NCBI GenBank assembly: GCA_027924585.1
Contig: BSBM01000372.1
Coordinates: 30,436,001-30,500,000 of the forward strand
Origin: Larix kaempferi
Taxonomy: Eukaryota > Streptophyta > Pinopsida > Pinales > Pinaceae
Direction of reading: 5' to 3'
Length of the DNA stretch: 64,000 bases
Shown: positions 1 through 11,150 of the stretch, piece by piece
How the letters are laid out: every line of letters begins with the position of its first letter
Numbering within the stretch: position 1 is the stretch's first letter
Notes under the pieces: model-generated
Databases searched by the model: none
Told to the model about the DNA's origin: nothing
The model's input: only the letters and a program-made list of their open reading frames with translations
Program-made: the position numbers and the translations under genes

Positions 1-1905
1 TTCAGGAAAATCAATGGCTATAACACTGAGGTTTCTTATAAATTTTCCCAAAGCTATAAGGAGGACATGATAGTATTTGATACTTTAAAGTTTAAACTGA
101 CTGTGGATTTAGTTGCTGAAGCTACAGGAGTCAAGAATGAAGGTGAAATGTGGTTCAAAAAACTGCCTTTCACTTTTGATGATCAAAGGTACCTTTTACC
201 TGGTATTACTCCAGACTGGCGCAAAGGGGTGTTAATCCAGGAGGTCAGGGATGAATGGGTGCAGCCCATTAAAATTCTACAAAGCTATATCACTTATGAA
301 GGCAGATATGCTTATGTTTTCAAATACCATTTTAGATTTCTACAGCATCTGATTGGTGAATCCAAAATGAACCTTCCTTTCTTCTTATTCAGAAGTCTGC
401 AAAAGATGTCAAGCAGGATTAAGGGGCATCATGATCATACTACACAATCCATCTTCCATCATGGTCTGATTAAGCTTATTATCAGCACAGTTCTACAACA
501 AGAAGGGAAGACATGGGAGCATTTCTTGTTTTGGTCTGGTTTTCAGACCAAGCAAAAAGAGCAGCAAGCTAAAAAGCGTGTAGACAAAGGTCAATCTCTA
601 GTCAGAAAACTAGGTCAGGAGAGCAGGTCTGAAGACAAAAAAGAAATTAAATTTGAAGAAGAACCAGAACCTTTGAAGGGTAACAATGAACCTCAAAGGG
701 TTGTAGCTGACAGTAAAGGTAAATATTCATTGTTTCCACAACAAGAAGATCAGCCTGAGAAACACATGGCGCCAGCAGAAACTCTCAGTGAAGAGAAAAT
801 TGTTGTCACGGAAAAGGGTGCTCTAGAAAAAGAGGACATTAAGGTTCAACGAAGAAGCCCCATCACTGTCCTATCTGAGGATGAGGGATATTTACTAGAA
901 GAGGATGAATTCACTCTCAAAACTGAAGCTGGGATGGAATACACAGAAAAGTACAGTCAAGAAGATAAAACAAAGAAGCCAAAGAAAGAGAAAACCAAAA
1001 TCGAAGGTATAGAGCTAGCCACAATTAAGCATCAAGGAAAAACTTTGAAGATGGTAAAAGAACTTGTTTCAGAATGGAGACCAAAAACCAGATCTAAAAA
1101 CAAGTTAAGGTTGAATATGAAAAAGTTGCTAAACCCTAGAATGAATACAGAAGAGATAAATGTACTTGATGATGAATCTTCAGATGAAGAACTCAAGATC
1201 AAGAAGGAAGCAGTTATAAACAGTCCAGTTTCTGAGCATACAAAAGAAAAAAGGTCATTGAAGTCAGCAGAAGATTCCAGTCTCACTCAAACAAAATTAT
1301 CTGCTGTGTTTCTGGAATTAAAAGATGAAATAATAAAGGAACAACAAAAGAAGGAAATTGAGGTTTCTTATTCTGAAAATCAGAACTTGATAGATGAAAC
1401 TACACCCATTGAAACAACAAGTCAGGAGAACCCTATTTTTCATGGTGTATCTTCAGAGCTGTTACAGCAAGATGAGGATATTTTCAAAAGACTGAATGTC
1501 CCTTGGCTGCCCAGTGAGATGCAAAATACCATAACAGGGAAGGTTTTTGACTCAGACATGGAGAACCTGCAAAGAACCATCAAAAAATATAGGCATCAAA
1601 TGGCATGCATGCAAGAGACTAATGATTCCCTAGTCTTAGCAAATAGAAGGCTAAGAGAAGACTTACTGGAAGTGAATGAAAATTATCAAGAGCTAATAAC
1701 GGTGTCTAAAGAAGCCTTGAAGAGAAAGAGAAGCACAGATTTGCATTATGCAGAATTGAAGCAGAATGTCAAAGACTTGCAGCAGAAGAATGAAAAGCTT
1801 ACAAGGAAGTTAGCAGAGACAGAAGATGAGCAGAAGAGAGCTAGAAAAAAGGCTCAAATCTCGGATGGATTAGCCTTACTAGTCGAAGCTGCCAAAGACC
1901 TTTGA
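1..1905 (+). CDS. Truncated ORF, unknown LTR/retrotransposon-associated coiled-coil protein
   Basis: The frame is open from base 1, so the true start lies outside the window; the first in-frame ATG is at 67 and the stop is at 1903-1905. At least 634 codons are present without a break. The first ~180 residues look globular (aromatic-rich, many W/F/Y). The middle (~180-480) is highly charged and low in complexity, rich in Lys/Glu. The last ~110 residues, from about the DMENLQRTIKKY segment, form a long heptad-like coiled coil. I do not recognise a catalytic motif or a named domain. The layout (globular, charged, coiled coil, then a degenerate TATA-like stretch about 150 bases downstream) parallels the ORF inside the LTR of element B at 24507-27809. 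I infer it belongs to the same kind of retroelement-borne ORF. It could instead be a diverged gag-like protein. Confidence 0.55.
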   Translation, partial: FRKINGYNTEVSYKFSQSYKEDMIVFDTLKFKLTVDLVAEATGVKNEGEMWFKKLPFTFDDQRYLLPGITPDWRKGVLIQEVRDEWVQPIKILQSYITYEGRYAYVFKYHFRFLQHLIGESKMNLPFFLFRSLQKMSSRIKGHHDHTTQSIFHHGLIKLIISTVLQQEGKTWEHFLFWSGFQTKQKEQQAKKRVDKGQSLVRKLGQESRSEDKKEIKFEEEPEPLKGNNEPQRVVADSKGKYSLFPQQEDQPEKHMAPAETLSEEKIVVTEKGALEKEDIKVQRRSPITVLSEDEGYLLEEDEFTLKTEAGMEYTEKYSQEDKTKKPKKEKTKIEGIELATIKHQGKTLKMVKELVSEWRPKTRSKNKLRLNMKKLLNPRMNTEEINVLDDESSDEELKIKKEAVINSPVSEHTKEKRSLKSAEDSSLTQTKLSAVFLELKDEIIKEQQKKEIEVSYSENQNLIDETTPIETTSQENPIFHGVSSELLQQDEDIFKRLNVPWLPSEMQNTITGKVFDSDMENLQRTIKKYRHQMACMQETNDSLVLANRRLREDLLEVNENYQELITVSKEALKRKRSTDLHYAELKQNVKDLQQKNEKLTRKLAETEDEQKRARKKAQISDGLALLVEAAKDL

Positions 1906-2365
1906 GTTGGCAGTTAGTCAGTTACTTATGGAGCTTTTAATAGATGCTTTAATTAGTTAGTTTTTTAGTTATGTTCTAGAGGAAAGACTTTATTTCACTT
2001 TAACCCATCGAGGATTTGGTTGAAAGCAGTTAGGGTTTAGACCCTAACGAATTTTGTAAAAAATAGTATTTAGAGTGAGAAGAAAGACAGAAACAGAGTT
2101 CGATTTTTGGCTGGCTTAAGGAGGTCTGTGACTTGTTTATGAGTGCCTAAGTACTGTAACTCTCATGTGTATTTGCTGAACAGAATTATGAAATATATAT
2201 GATCCTTTTTACCCTTCATTCTGTGTTTTGGCTTCATTTTTAACTTGTTTAGTTACATAATTGATAAATTCATTGCTGCTTTATGGTTTGTATGCTGGTA
2301 GTGCTTGTCTTTAATGAATGAACTTCAAACACTATACAGTAATGTAATACTGTAAATTTAAAACC
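1906..2365 (+). other. Sequence downstream of the ORF, LTR-like
   Basis: No ORF is seen here. Around 2040-2100 a stretch with TTTTGTAA, an AT-rich TATA-like segment and a GTGAGA/AGA-rich tail resembles the promoter region that follows the LTR ORF of element B (14895-14945 and 28005-28050). It may be the rest of a truncated LTR. The likeness is weak and was judged by eye. Confidence 0.3.
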
Positions 2366-3868
2366 TTAGATTATACAACTTAAAAGTTATACACCCATTA
2401 GCATGCTTGCCAAACTAAAGATTCAGGTTGCTCATGTCAAAGGCTGGCCCAATATACATGGTGTTAATGAATGGACATGACTCAGAAAAACAACTACTAC
2501 AACGGCTCTGTCTCATAATTTCTGCTGTTTGCATGGCTGTAATTAGAGAACATGCATGAGAACTGCCTATTAGAGTGCTTTTACCTCATTCATTTAGTTG
2601 TCTTTCAGTATAATAACTAATATGTTTACAAGTATCATCACATCACACTTTTTCCAAGGTTATGCTATGTCTAATCAGCACACCAGGCTTAGTATTGTTT
2701 CCAGGATAGCAATATTTGACAAACTGCCATCTCACAGTCATATATTTAGTCATGCTGTAATCTAATCACTTTAACAATTTCCCCCGAGAATAAAGTTCCA
2801 AGGTCAACACAGCTTGTCAGTTATGAAATCCACTCATGGAGTAACATTGACAATTTCAGGAATCCTACCCCACATGAAAAGGAGATCGAGTTCTAGGTTG
2901 GAATGGCCAATTTCACTTAAGGTTTCAGAATAGCAAGTTTTTTTATGACTTTAGCTTGGTCAAATCAGCATGCTTTCCAACCACAGTTAACCAACCAAGC
3001 AAGATAAACTGCAACTTTTATTCAAGGCCTGTTTGTAGCTTTGGTAGGATTAGCATAAATGCTAATTATAATAAGACAGTCAACTTGCTTTCCAGTTTGT
3101 CAAACGGCTATACATATATCTGACTTTAGATTATACAACTTAAAAGTTATACACCCATTAGCATGCTTGCCAAACTAAAGATTCAGGTTGCTCATGTCAA
3201 AGGCTGGCCCAATATACATGGTGTTAATGAATGGACATGAGTACTCAGAAAAGCAACTACTACAACGGATCTGTCTCATAATTTCTGCTGTTTGCATGGC
3301 TGTAATTAGAGAACATGCATGAGAACTGCCTATTAGAGTGCTTTTACCTCATTCATTTAGCTGTCTTTCAATATAATAACTAATATGTTTACAAGTATCA
3401 TCACATCACACTTTTTCCAAGGTTATGCTATGTCTAATCAGCACACCAGGCTTAGTATTGTTTCCAGGATAGCAATATTTGACAAACTGCCATCTCACTG
3501 TCATATATTCAGTCATGCTGTAATCTAATCACTTTAGCAATTTCCCCCGAGAATAAAGTTCCAAGGTCAACACAGCTTGTCAGTTATGAAATCCACTCAT
3601 GGAGTAACATTGACAATTTCAGGAATCCTACCCCACATGAAAAGGAGATCGAGTTCTAGGTTGGAATGGCCAATTTCACTTAAGGTTTCAGAATAGCAAG
3701 TTTTTATATGACTTTAGCTTGGTCAAATCAGCATGCTTTCCAACCACAATTAACCAACCAAGCAAGATAAACTGCAGCTTTTATTCAAGGCCCGTTTGTA
3801 GCTTTGGTAGGATTAGCATAAATGCTAATTATAATAAGACAGTCAACTTGCTTTCCAGTTTGTCAAAC
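2366..3868. repeat. Tandem direct duplication, about 760 bp x 2
   Basis: Copy 1 (2366-3108) and copy 2 (3126-3868) are nearly identical with a constant offset of 760 bases; the differences are single-base changes and short indels. Neither copy contains a convincing gene. The 61-codon ORF in copy 2 is not intact in copy 1, which argues against it being a gene. The short sequence between the copies (3109-3125) is a partial junction. Confidence 0.9.
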
Positions 3869-4440
3869 CTAGCAACAGAAAATAGGATTAACTTGGCTTT
3901 TTGACAAAATGGTAAAACGAATTAGGGTCCTTAAAAATCCAATTATCAAGGATGCCACATTGCCAACTACAAATCAAGGCGAGTTTAATGTTTCGGAAAA
4001 TAAACCTAAGGTTTTTAGCATGATGACCTTTTGCAACCTCATACTAATAGTTAAAACACGTCTGCATGAGACATTTCAAAAGGACAAGTAGGCTTTTACA
4101 GATTTCATAAAATGGAGCGCACTAACAAAAAGGAAAAAAGCATTTGAATGGAATCAAACATGGATGGGTATAAATCAAAAGGTAAACAACAACTAGTGGC
4201 TGAGTTCCTTGATATGGATACAGACAGATTATCATAAAAGAAAATGTTCCTGCAATAATTTTAAAGTTTTTCAATTTTAAATTTTTTCGTATTAATAATT
4301 ATTAATTTTAATTTAGCTTAATTTTCAGTTTTATTAATTATATTTATATTTAATTATAAATATATTAATATAATTATTACTTATAAAATTATAAAATTAT
4401 ATCTATATATCTATATATATATATATATATATATATATGT
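3869..4440. other. Gene-free AT-rich spacer ending in an (AT)n microsatellite
   Basis: No gene is recognised. From about 4260 the sequence becomes very AT-rich, and an (AT)n run occupies roughly 4411-4438. Just to its right (4441-4525) a GTACCCAAGTACCCT-type motif occurs twice. Confidence 0.6.
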
Positions 4441-4646
4441 CTACAGTACCCCGACGTACCCAAGTACCCTATTTCAAAAAGTGGTGTACTCGTACCCGTC
4501 CCAGTACCCAAGTACCCTGGCAACTTAGCCTAAAACCTACTTTTACTTTATTGTATTTTTGAGATTGTGTTGGCTTGTTTCTTTGTGGCCTGGAAACAAT
4601 TTCTGGCACAAACAGACCGCATGATATATAATGAATTATGACTTAC

Positions 4647-4883
4647 CAATGGATGATATTCATGCCCCCCCTCAACATGTCCATGTTCCCTACAATGTTT
4701 TTTAGCTGTTGAGATCAGTAACCTTCTCTTATTAAAGCCCTTACATCGATTGCAAGGACAATAACATTTTCCATCACCCCTTCTTTCCACTCCATCCCAC
4801 AACCTAGCAAGCAATTCTCGATTTTGTTCAAGATGATCTTGATGACCTGTAACATTATTGTTACGTGGCATTTTATTACTCAA
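4647..4883 (-). pseudogene. CACTA (En/Spm) transposase, first exon with transposase-associated domain
   Basis: Read on the minus strand from the ATG at 4883, this encodes about 79 residues with the motif CYCPCNRCKGF followed by HCREHGH. This is the CPC-x2-C...H pattern of the N-terminal transposase-associated domain found at the start of plant CACTA (TNP2-type) transposases. The frame runs into a good splice donor (GTAAGT on the minus strand, 4646-4641), so the exon probably ends at 4647; the ORF reading on to 4548 is then intron. The rest of the transposase is not found to the left, so the gene appears truncated. The CACTA-like terminus at 6158 lies upstream of this start, as expected for the 5' end of such an element. 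Confidence 0.65.
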
Positions 4884-4899
4884 ACCCTAAGAACAAAGT

Positions 4900-5330
4900 A
4901 TGAGCAAACCCAAGTATATGATGAGTCTTCTTTTCCACAAGGGTTAGAACCAAATCCACAATATATGAGTCAAACCTAACTCAAGACAAGACCAAGTATA
5001 TAATGAGTCTTCTTTTCCACAATGGTTAAAACCAAATCCACATGAGTAAACCCTAACTCAAGACAAGACCAAGTATATGATGAGTCCTCTTTTCCACAAT
5101 GGTTAAAACCAAATCCACATGAGTAAACCCTAATTACTCAAGACAAGACCAAGTATATGATGAATCTTCTTTTCCACAATAGTCAAAGCCAAATCCACAA
5201 GAGAAAACCCTAAGTGAGGGTAAACCCTAACTCAAAACAAAACCAAGTATATGATGAATCTTCTTTTCCACAAGAGTCAAAGCCAAATCCACAAGAGAAA
5301 ACCCTAACTAGTGAGGGTAAACCCTAACAC
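4900..5330. repeat. Degenerate minisatellite, unit about 77-95 bp, about 5 copies
   Basis: Repeats start near 4909, 4989, 5070, 5147 and 5242 with the core ACCAAGTATATGATGAGTCT followed by TTCCACAA and AAACCCTAA. Spacing varies by short indels. It sits upstream of the CACTA transposase start, inside the inferred element. Confidence 0.8.
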
Positions 5331-5379
5331 AAGAGGACAAACTTTCTCCAACAAAGATTTACCAATGATAAACCAATTA

Positions 5380-5723
5380 GAAATTAACCAAGAGATACTT
5401 CAAGAGAGAAGTCACCAAAGAGCAAGACCAAAATCCAAGACCAAGTGGGAATATCCCCACAAAGGCACAAGGCCAAAAACCAAACCCTAAACAAAGAAAT
5501 TAACCAAGAGATACTTCAAGAGAGAAGTCAAAAAAAGAGCAAGACCAAATTCCAAGACCAAGTGGGAAGATCCCCACAAAGGCACAAGGCCAAAAACCAA
5601 ACCCTAAACCAAGAAATTAACCAAGAGATACTTCAAGAGAGAAGTCACCAAAGAGCAAGACCAAATTCCAAGACCAAGTGGGAAGATCCCCACAAAAGCA
5701 CAAGGCCAAAAACCAAACCCTAA
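5380..5723. repeat. Tandem repeat, 116-117 bp x 3
   Basis: Three near-identical units begin at about 5380, 5496 and 5613. Each starts GAAATTAACCAAGAGATACT and ends with CCAAACCCTAA. The 92-codon ORF across it is an effect of the repeat and is rejected as a gene. Confidence 0.9.
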
Positions 5724-5730
5724 TACTCCT

Positions 5731-6158
5731 TAGGAATTTCGCATTTCTTGTCCAAGAGATTTGTGCGAGAGTGAGTGTGTGAGATTATGAACCTAGGCCT
5801 ACATCTCTATTTATATGAATGTTTGCAAATAATGGCCACAAGCGTCGAATATGCGACGGCTCGTTTAGGACGCGTGGAGTTAAACGGCATCTCTTTTAGT
5901 ACACGTCGGCTATGCGACGGCTATACATATTTCATATATCTCCCCTATTAAATGTGCTCTCTTCACCATCGCTTAACCGACGTGTACTAAAAGATGTGTC
6001 GTGTAATCGACGTTTACTAAACGCGCCGTCGCATAGCCGATGCTTGTTGCCACATTTTAAAAAAAAATTGTACACTTGTGTTTTTTGGTAAGTTTATAAA
6101 GATAAATCCACGCGCCGTCGGATTTTTCCGTCGGATTTTGGTTCAAAATGTAGTAGTG
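5731..6158. mobile_element. CACTA transposon terminal region with CACTA end
   Basis: The right end reads TCAAAATGTAGTAGTG at 6143-6158, the reverse complement of CACTACTACATTTTGA, the canonical CACTA terminus. Inside it, 5840-6060 holds inverted subterminal motifs (for example TTTTAGTACACGTCGGCTAT against CGACGTGTACTAAAAG, plus repeated GCGACGG), as expected for En/Spm-type subterminal repeats. The flanking base run at 6159 is TTT. I did not find the other CACTA end in the window, so total size and target duplication are unknown. Confidence 0.75.
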
Positions 6159-6249
6159 TTTGTCTTACAGAACAAGAGAGAAACATAAGAAAACATGATG
6201 CATTATCGGCTGTACAGTACTCTCTGAACCTCATACATTAGGGGGCATC
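6159..6249 (+). other. Remnant of the element A 3' internal region
   Basis: This stretch matches 32346-32438, which lies just inside the right LTR of element A and includes the purine-rich stretch before the LTR. Internal sequence of the same family therefore precedes the left LTR, where unrelated flanking DNA would be expected. Confidence 0.7.
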
Positions 6250-8218
6250 TATTAATGCTTAAATTTCACAGACATGCGACATTTCAATAGTTCTTCCAGT
6301 AAGGCGTCATCAACATAAATAATGCATCTCACCACAGGCATCCTCAATAGGTCCAAAATGCAACATGAGTCCAAAAATGCAAAAACAGTCAAAATAAGGG
6401 GTCGCGCGGCTAATACAGTGTGAACTCGCGCTATAGTGCGGGTCACTAGAACAGTAACCACGCGACTATTCCTTTGATAGTCGTGCTACTTTCAAAACGA
6501 TGGGACCACCAAATTCCTGCGGTGCATTGAAGGCTCAATCATCTCAAAGGATCTGAATTCGGCTCCTCACACATTTGGTGGAATTAACTAGCCCCCCTGG
6601 TGTACCTTGGAACTAGTTCATGGAGAAGATGAGTTCACATTTGGATCTAGTTGTTTGTTGTCAACCTCTTGGCCTATAAAAGGAATCCATTGGCATGCAT
6701 TTTATAGAGAGAAATTAAGATATTGGTTAGGCTGCTGGATTCGTGTTGGAGCTTCCTCGTAGCCAACCTCTTCCTATCATTGTAAGCATTCTCAATCTCC
6801 CTTTCCACCTTCCTTCAAGGGGCAAGAGTTTCTCTACATTGTTCCACCATTCACTTAGCATTTAGTTTGGACAAAAAAGGCCTCCCTAAGGGAGATTGTT
6901 GGCGTCCCTTGAAGCCCACACCTCCTAGGTGTTGTACATCTTGACCATTGGGAAATACAAAAGTGGTTTGGCATATCTTGGATTCTTATTGGAGTTTGCA
7001 TCCTCCCCCCATCTCTTTTATTTTTCTTATTATCCATATTTGTTTTTTTTATGTGACTTACACTAACAATCTATTGCAGGATCATTTGGAGGACAACCAA
7101 CCAACCAACACAAGGGGCTCCAAGGACTAAGGCCTTGCTGCAGCCTACAAGGCCTGGCCCCTTACCAAGTGGAAGAGTAAATTGTGCATTTTTTTTCCAC
7201 AACATAGCCCTAGATCACCCAAGAAAAGATCGTTACCTTTGATCTTGACTTCAATCACTACTTCTCTCTCCTTTGCACATAGTCCTTTGATCCCTACGAA
7301 GCATTAAATATTTAGGCTCTTTGGATTAGCTCTAGTTATTCTTCTTATTGCAATGGTTTCATTCCCTCCACTGTCTAGAGGTCTAGCTCAAATGAAACCC
7401 TAGCATATTTCATGGCTTAATAAAAATCCTAGCTCAAAGCAAAGTTTATACTATTGGAAGTCCCTATAGGAGTGATCTATTAGGGTCCTACCCTAACTCG
7501 CCTTACTTGATGAATTAATCACACATTTTATAAGGTCATAACTTTGTAATAAGGAAAAATAATTAGTGTTCAACAATCAATGTAGAAATGGTCTCTTTAT
7601 TAATTAAGAGCCACTAGGAAGTTTTATTTTGACCATGTCAAGTAGTTAGGGTTTTGGATATTTGAAGCCTATTTACAGCTTCAAGGCTATGACGTATTTT
7701 GTAAAGAATATTGTAATGGAGCTCTGCTCAAGTGAATGGTCTCCCTACCATAAGAGGCATGTTTTACATTGTTCCCATAATAACCAAGCTCTTTTCCTAC
7801 AATATTTTTTTATTATCGTCTCATATTTCTAGTTATGTGTTACTTATTTCTAGTTTATTGCATGCTAATCTTGCTAATCTTTCTATTTTGATATGAAATG
7901 GATCAATATATAATTTTAATCTATTTTGGTGCTTTTTGGGTGGAAAATTGAATGAATTGGCTTGTAAGGCCCATTTTAGAGGTAGGTCTTACTTTGCAGA
8001 TTTGGGGTCCATAACCTTTCGAGGCCTATTTGAGGTCTTAAACCATGTTTTCTAGTGTCAAAAGTTTATGAGAATAGCTCACAACCCTCTATACTATTCT
8101 ACACTCCGAGACCTTTCTTAGGATGCAACAGTCGCCTCAATCGGAGTCCGTATGAGGAAGTTATGCCTCCCGTAAGTTGACCTATCTAGTTGAAAACCAT
8201 AGTACTGAGTGGATTCCA
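6250..8218 (+). repeat. Left LTR of element A
   Basis: It aligns with 32439-34407 along its whole length and both copies span 1,969 bases. The right copy begins TGTTAATGCC; here the start is mutated to TATTAATGC. Both end GATTCCA. A TATA box (TATAAAAG) is at 6675-6682 in this copy and at 32866-32873 in the other, so the R region should begin about 30 bases downstream. Short ORFs inside are not conserved between the two LTRs. Confidence 0.85.
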
Positions 8219-8500
8219 AAAAGAAGACGGTGATGAATCCTCCTCAGGTTATGAACCTTCCCCAACCACAAACCGTCGTGTTACAACAATCCTTTGCGAA
8301 GCAAGGGGTATTTACATAGCAACAAGACCATCGACCCCCAGATGATGGATCTTTTCAAAATATCTACACGTTAGATATAAATCTTCAGACATGAACCAAA
8401 GGTTATGATGGGCCTTCCACCTCCCAAGTGGAAGACGTTCTTATCCCCTCAGGGGGGCCTCTACAAATACCACGCCCAAATACCGAATAAATCTCGCAGA
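8219..8500 (+). other. Element A leader / lost gag region
   Basis: No coding domain is recognised between the LTR and the protease frame. Only about 300 bases remain where a gag gene of over 1 kb would normally lie, so gag has probably been deleted. No standard primer-binding site (TGG...) is obvious right after 8218. Confidence 0.4.
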
Positions 8501-9798
8501 TTCTGAAGGTTCCACTTTGGCGTACCCCTAATAATCCTCACATGAAAGCTGCCCACAATTACAGTATTGTGGATGACTTGGCTCAATCCCTTGTAGCCAT
8601 GTCAACGTTAGAAGTGTTACAGTCTTTCCCAACACAGCGAAAGGCATTACTCAATTCACTTGGCGCCATCGATCCTTCCAATTCGTGCCTCATGAACTTT
8701 GATCTCGACAAAGGTGGTCTGTGACTACCATCGTCAGTCACATTTCAGGTTCCAGTCACCGTAAAGAGCGTCATGATTCATCATTGTATCATTGATGAAG
8801 GCGCATTCACTTGTGTAATGTCCTCTAAGGTCTAGAAATGATTGGGTTCACCAAATCTAGTCCCCTCGTCTATCGCTCTTCGAGCATATGATGGGAGACC
8901 ATCCCAACCAAGAGGATTGTACCAAAATGTCCCCATAGAGATGGGGGGCAAGATGGTTATGATCAATATCAAAGTAGTCGACGTTGAACTCGACTACAAC
9001 ATCCTCTCGGGGCGCAGTTATATGTATGCCATGAAGGCGGTCGCCTCCTCCATCTTCCATATCACAATGTTTCCCCTAAATGGGAAGGTCATCACCCTCG
9101 ACCAACTTAAATACTATGACCCCAACATCACAACCAATCCCAACAATGTCCTACCGACTGTACTAGGCAATAATCAATTGTATGTTGACATTTCCCCCGG
9201 CATGTACAAGGAGTCCAATTTGTTAGGAGTGTACTCGGGACCACCACCAAAGATCCCTACAACAACCGATTGCCTAATGTGCACAATTTTCACCACTGAA
9301 AATGGAGTCGCCTCCACCTCAACACCGTCATCAGCACTGCCACTTAGTCATGGCATTGAACAAATGTTGAGTCCATTAGTAGCACCAATTTTCCAAATCC
9401 CATTCTTGTACCCTCCCACGAGTGTACAAGGGATGTTGGTTATGGCTCAATTAACTCTATGTGGTCTCACTTTGGGTATCCCGGTATGGTACCTTGCACC
9501 ACCCTATCCATTCATGGCTTCCAAACTAGTTGCTCATTACGAGTTTGTCCCTATTTCGGCTGCTACACCCACAAGTCACGTAACACCCTCTGTTACACCA
9601 TCCCAACCTATGGCATCCATGACTAAACCACAGTCAATCGTCGCTAAGATCACCAATGGGGGAACCAAACAAACGAAGTTGAAAGGTCCCCTATTACCCA
9701 ACCCGACGTGTAATTCATCGGAAACCACTAAGCCTAAAGCAGGGGGCATCAACCAGCAAGTGTTAAAATCCCCAGTTATGATCAATACTCCCACTTAA
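8500..9798 (+). pseudogene. Element A protease region
   Basis: One frame runs from about 8500 through the stop at 9796-9798 and is broken by stops at 8722-8724 and near 8833-8841. It contains CIIDEGAFTCVM (about 8780-8815), an aspartic-protease active-site segment of the D-E-G type seen in some plant gypsy elements, followed by the flap and C-terminal part with VDVELDYNILSGRSYMYAM at about 8980-9035. After the protease comes a Pro/Ser/Thr-rich linker. The apparent start at 8842 is a TTG within the frame and not a real initiator. Confidence 0.65.
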
Positions 9799-10500
9799 AG
9801 AGTCACACCCTCGTGCTCTCTTTGCAGAAAGCAAGGCCACGCGATCAATCTATGCCCCACTTTGTCGGAGCTAAGGAATTTTCTCAACACCCACGTTAGC
9901 ATTACACATGCTCCACCGATGGTAAAAGGGTGCACATCGCCCTCGTCCACATCTAAGTCCAAGGCATTGCGTATGAATCACAGATGCACCATATGTTCTC
10001 AGTATGGGCATTATACACACCATTTCCCAGACCTCTCTCGATATCGGGAGGTGTTTGCAATCATTTTCCTCACCCAACCCTTAGAGGATACTTCTCCCCC
10101 CTCATCACCAAAGGAGGATCCTAGCAATACAGTTACTACAGTGATCTCAACCAGTCCATCCCCATGGTGGGTTGATTCCATACCCTACCAACAGTCACCA
10201 CAACGTCCACAAAGCTTGGCCATTGTCTTGAACCACACCAATGCCACTCGACTGCGTCGCTCATGCAACTTAATGTCCCACCATTCATTCCAATGTCCTC
10301 TGGGTGGCGTCCACAAAGCTTGGCCATTGTCTTGAACCACAACAATGCCACTCAACTGTGTCGTTCATGCAACTTAATGTCCCACCATTCATTTCAATGT
10401 CCTCTGGTAGTCGCATTTCACACTTTGCACGCAACCCAAAGTCAATTAGTTGATAGCCTCACCCCCTGTGGGAACACCCTCCCTACTGTAATCTAGGAGG
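9799..10500 (+). pseudogene. Element A zinc-knuckle segment between protease and RT
   Basis: In the same frame after the 9796 stop come CSLCRKQGHAINLCP (9814-9858, C-x2-C-x4-H-x4-C), CTICSQYGHYTHHFP (about 9985-10030, last Cys lost), and two copies of a CRSCNLMSHHSFQCP-type knuckle (near 10255-10300 and 10357-10402; the first Cys is changed in the first copy). The last two come from a ~104-bp tandem duplication (10207-10410) that also shifts the frame. CCHC knuckles normally close gag, ahead of the protease, so this position is odd. Confidence 0.6.
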
Positions 10501-11150
10501 ATATTGAACCGATAGAGTACAATGCTGACAACAACACCTCGCATCCACTAGATCCCCTGAGAGATCTTGATCCCCCGTCACCAATTTCCCATGAAGCGCC
10601 AGATCCCCAAATCTTTCCTCAAAGAGAGATTCTAGCACCCACCCCAAGTACCTCTGAATACCTCAGCATCCTGCATCTCGATTCAGACACTCTTTCAACC
10701 AAGAATGAATACCCCTTTTCCTTAAACGAAGACATGTTAGAAGAGTACATCTTCGCCACAGATGAAGAGATAACCGAGGCCATGAAAACCACTGAACCTA
10801 CATGGGACACTTTCCATTATAGGTCGTCTGTGGCTAGTAGGCAGGAACCACACACAAGCTGTTGAACAACAATATACAATTGAGTCAAAATATTTTCTAC
10901 CCCCTAGTCATATCGATTGGTTCAAGAGTCTTATTTCTTCCCTAGACGTGTTTGAATATGACAATCTCGCCAATATCTCCCCCACCATCCAGGTTGATAT
11001 ATCCGTCACACCAAGAGTCATCAAAAACATCTCTATTAGTGCTCCCTGCTCACCATGGAAATTTTTAGGGGCGAAATTACCAATTTTACCGCTATATTCA
11101 AAGAGTTCTGCAACGTCTTTGCATGGTGTTATGAATAAATTCCAGGTCTT
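10501..11150 (+). pseudogene. Element A linker and RT N-terminal region, frame-shifted
   Basis: Translatable stretches in changing frames carry an acidic linker and then the segment leading to RT (10908-11160), typical of the region just before the RT palm. Several frameshifts occur, and no single ORF covers it. Confidence 0.45.

Noticed and set aside
3719-4091. Two short ORFs of 60-61 codons
   Set aside because: One lies in the tandem duplication and is broken in the sister copy; the other has no recognisable feature.
5380-5723. CRISPR-like or coding repeat array
   Set aside because: Units are adjoining tandem copies without unique spacers, in plant nuclear DNA; the ORF across them follows from the repeat.
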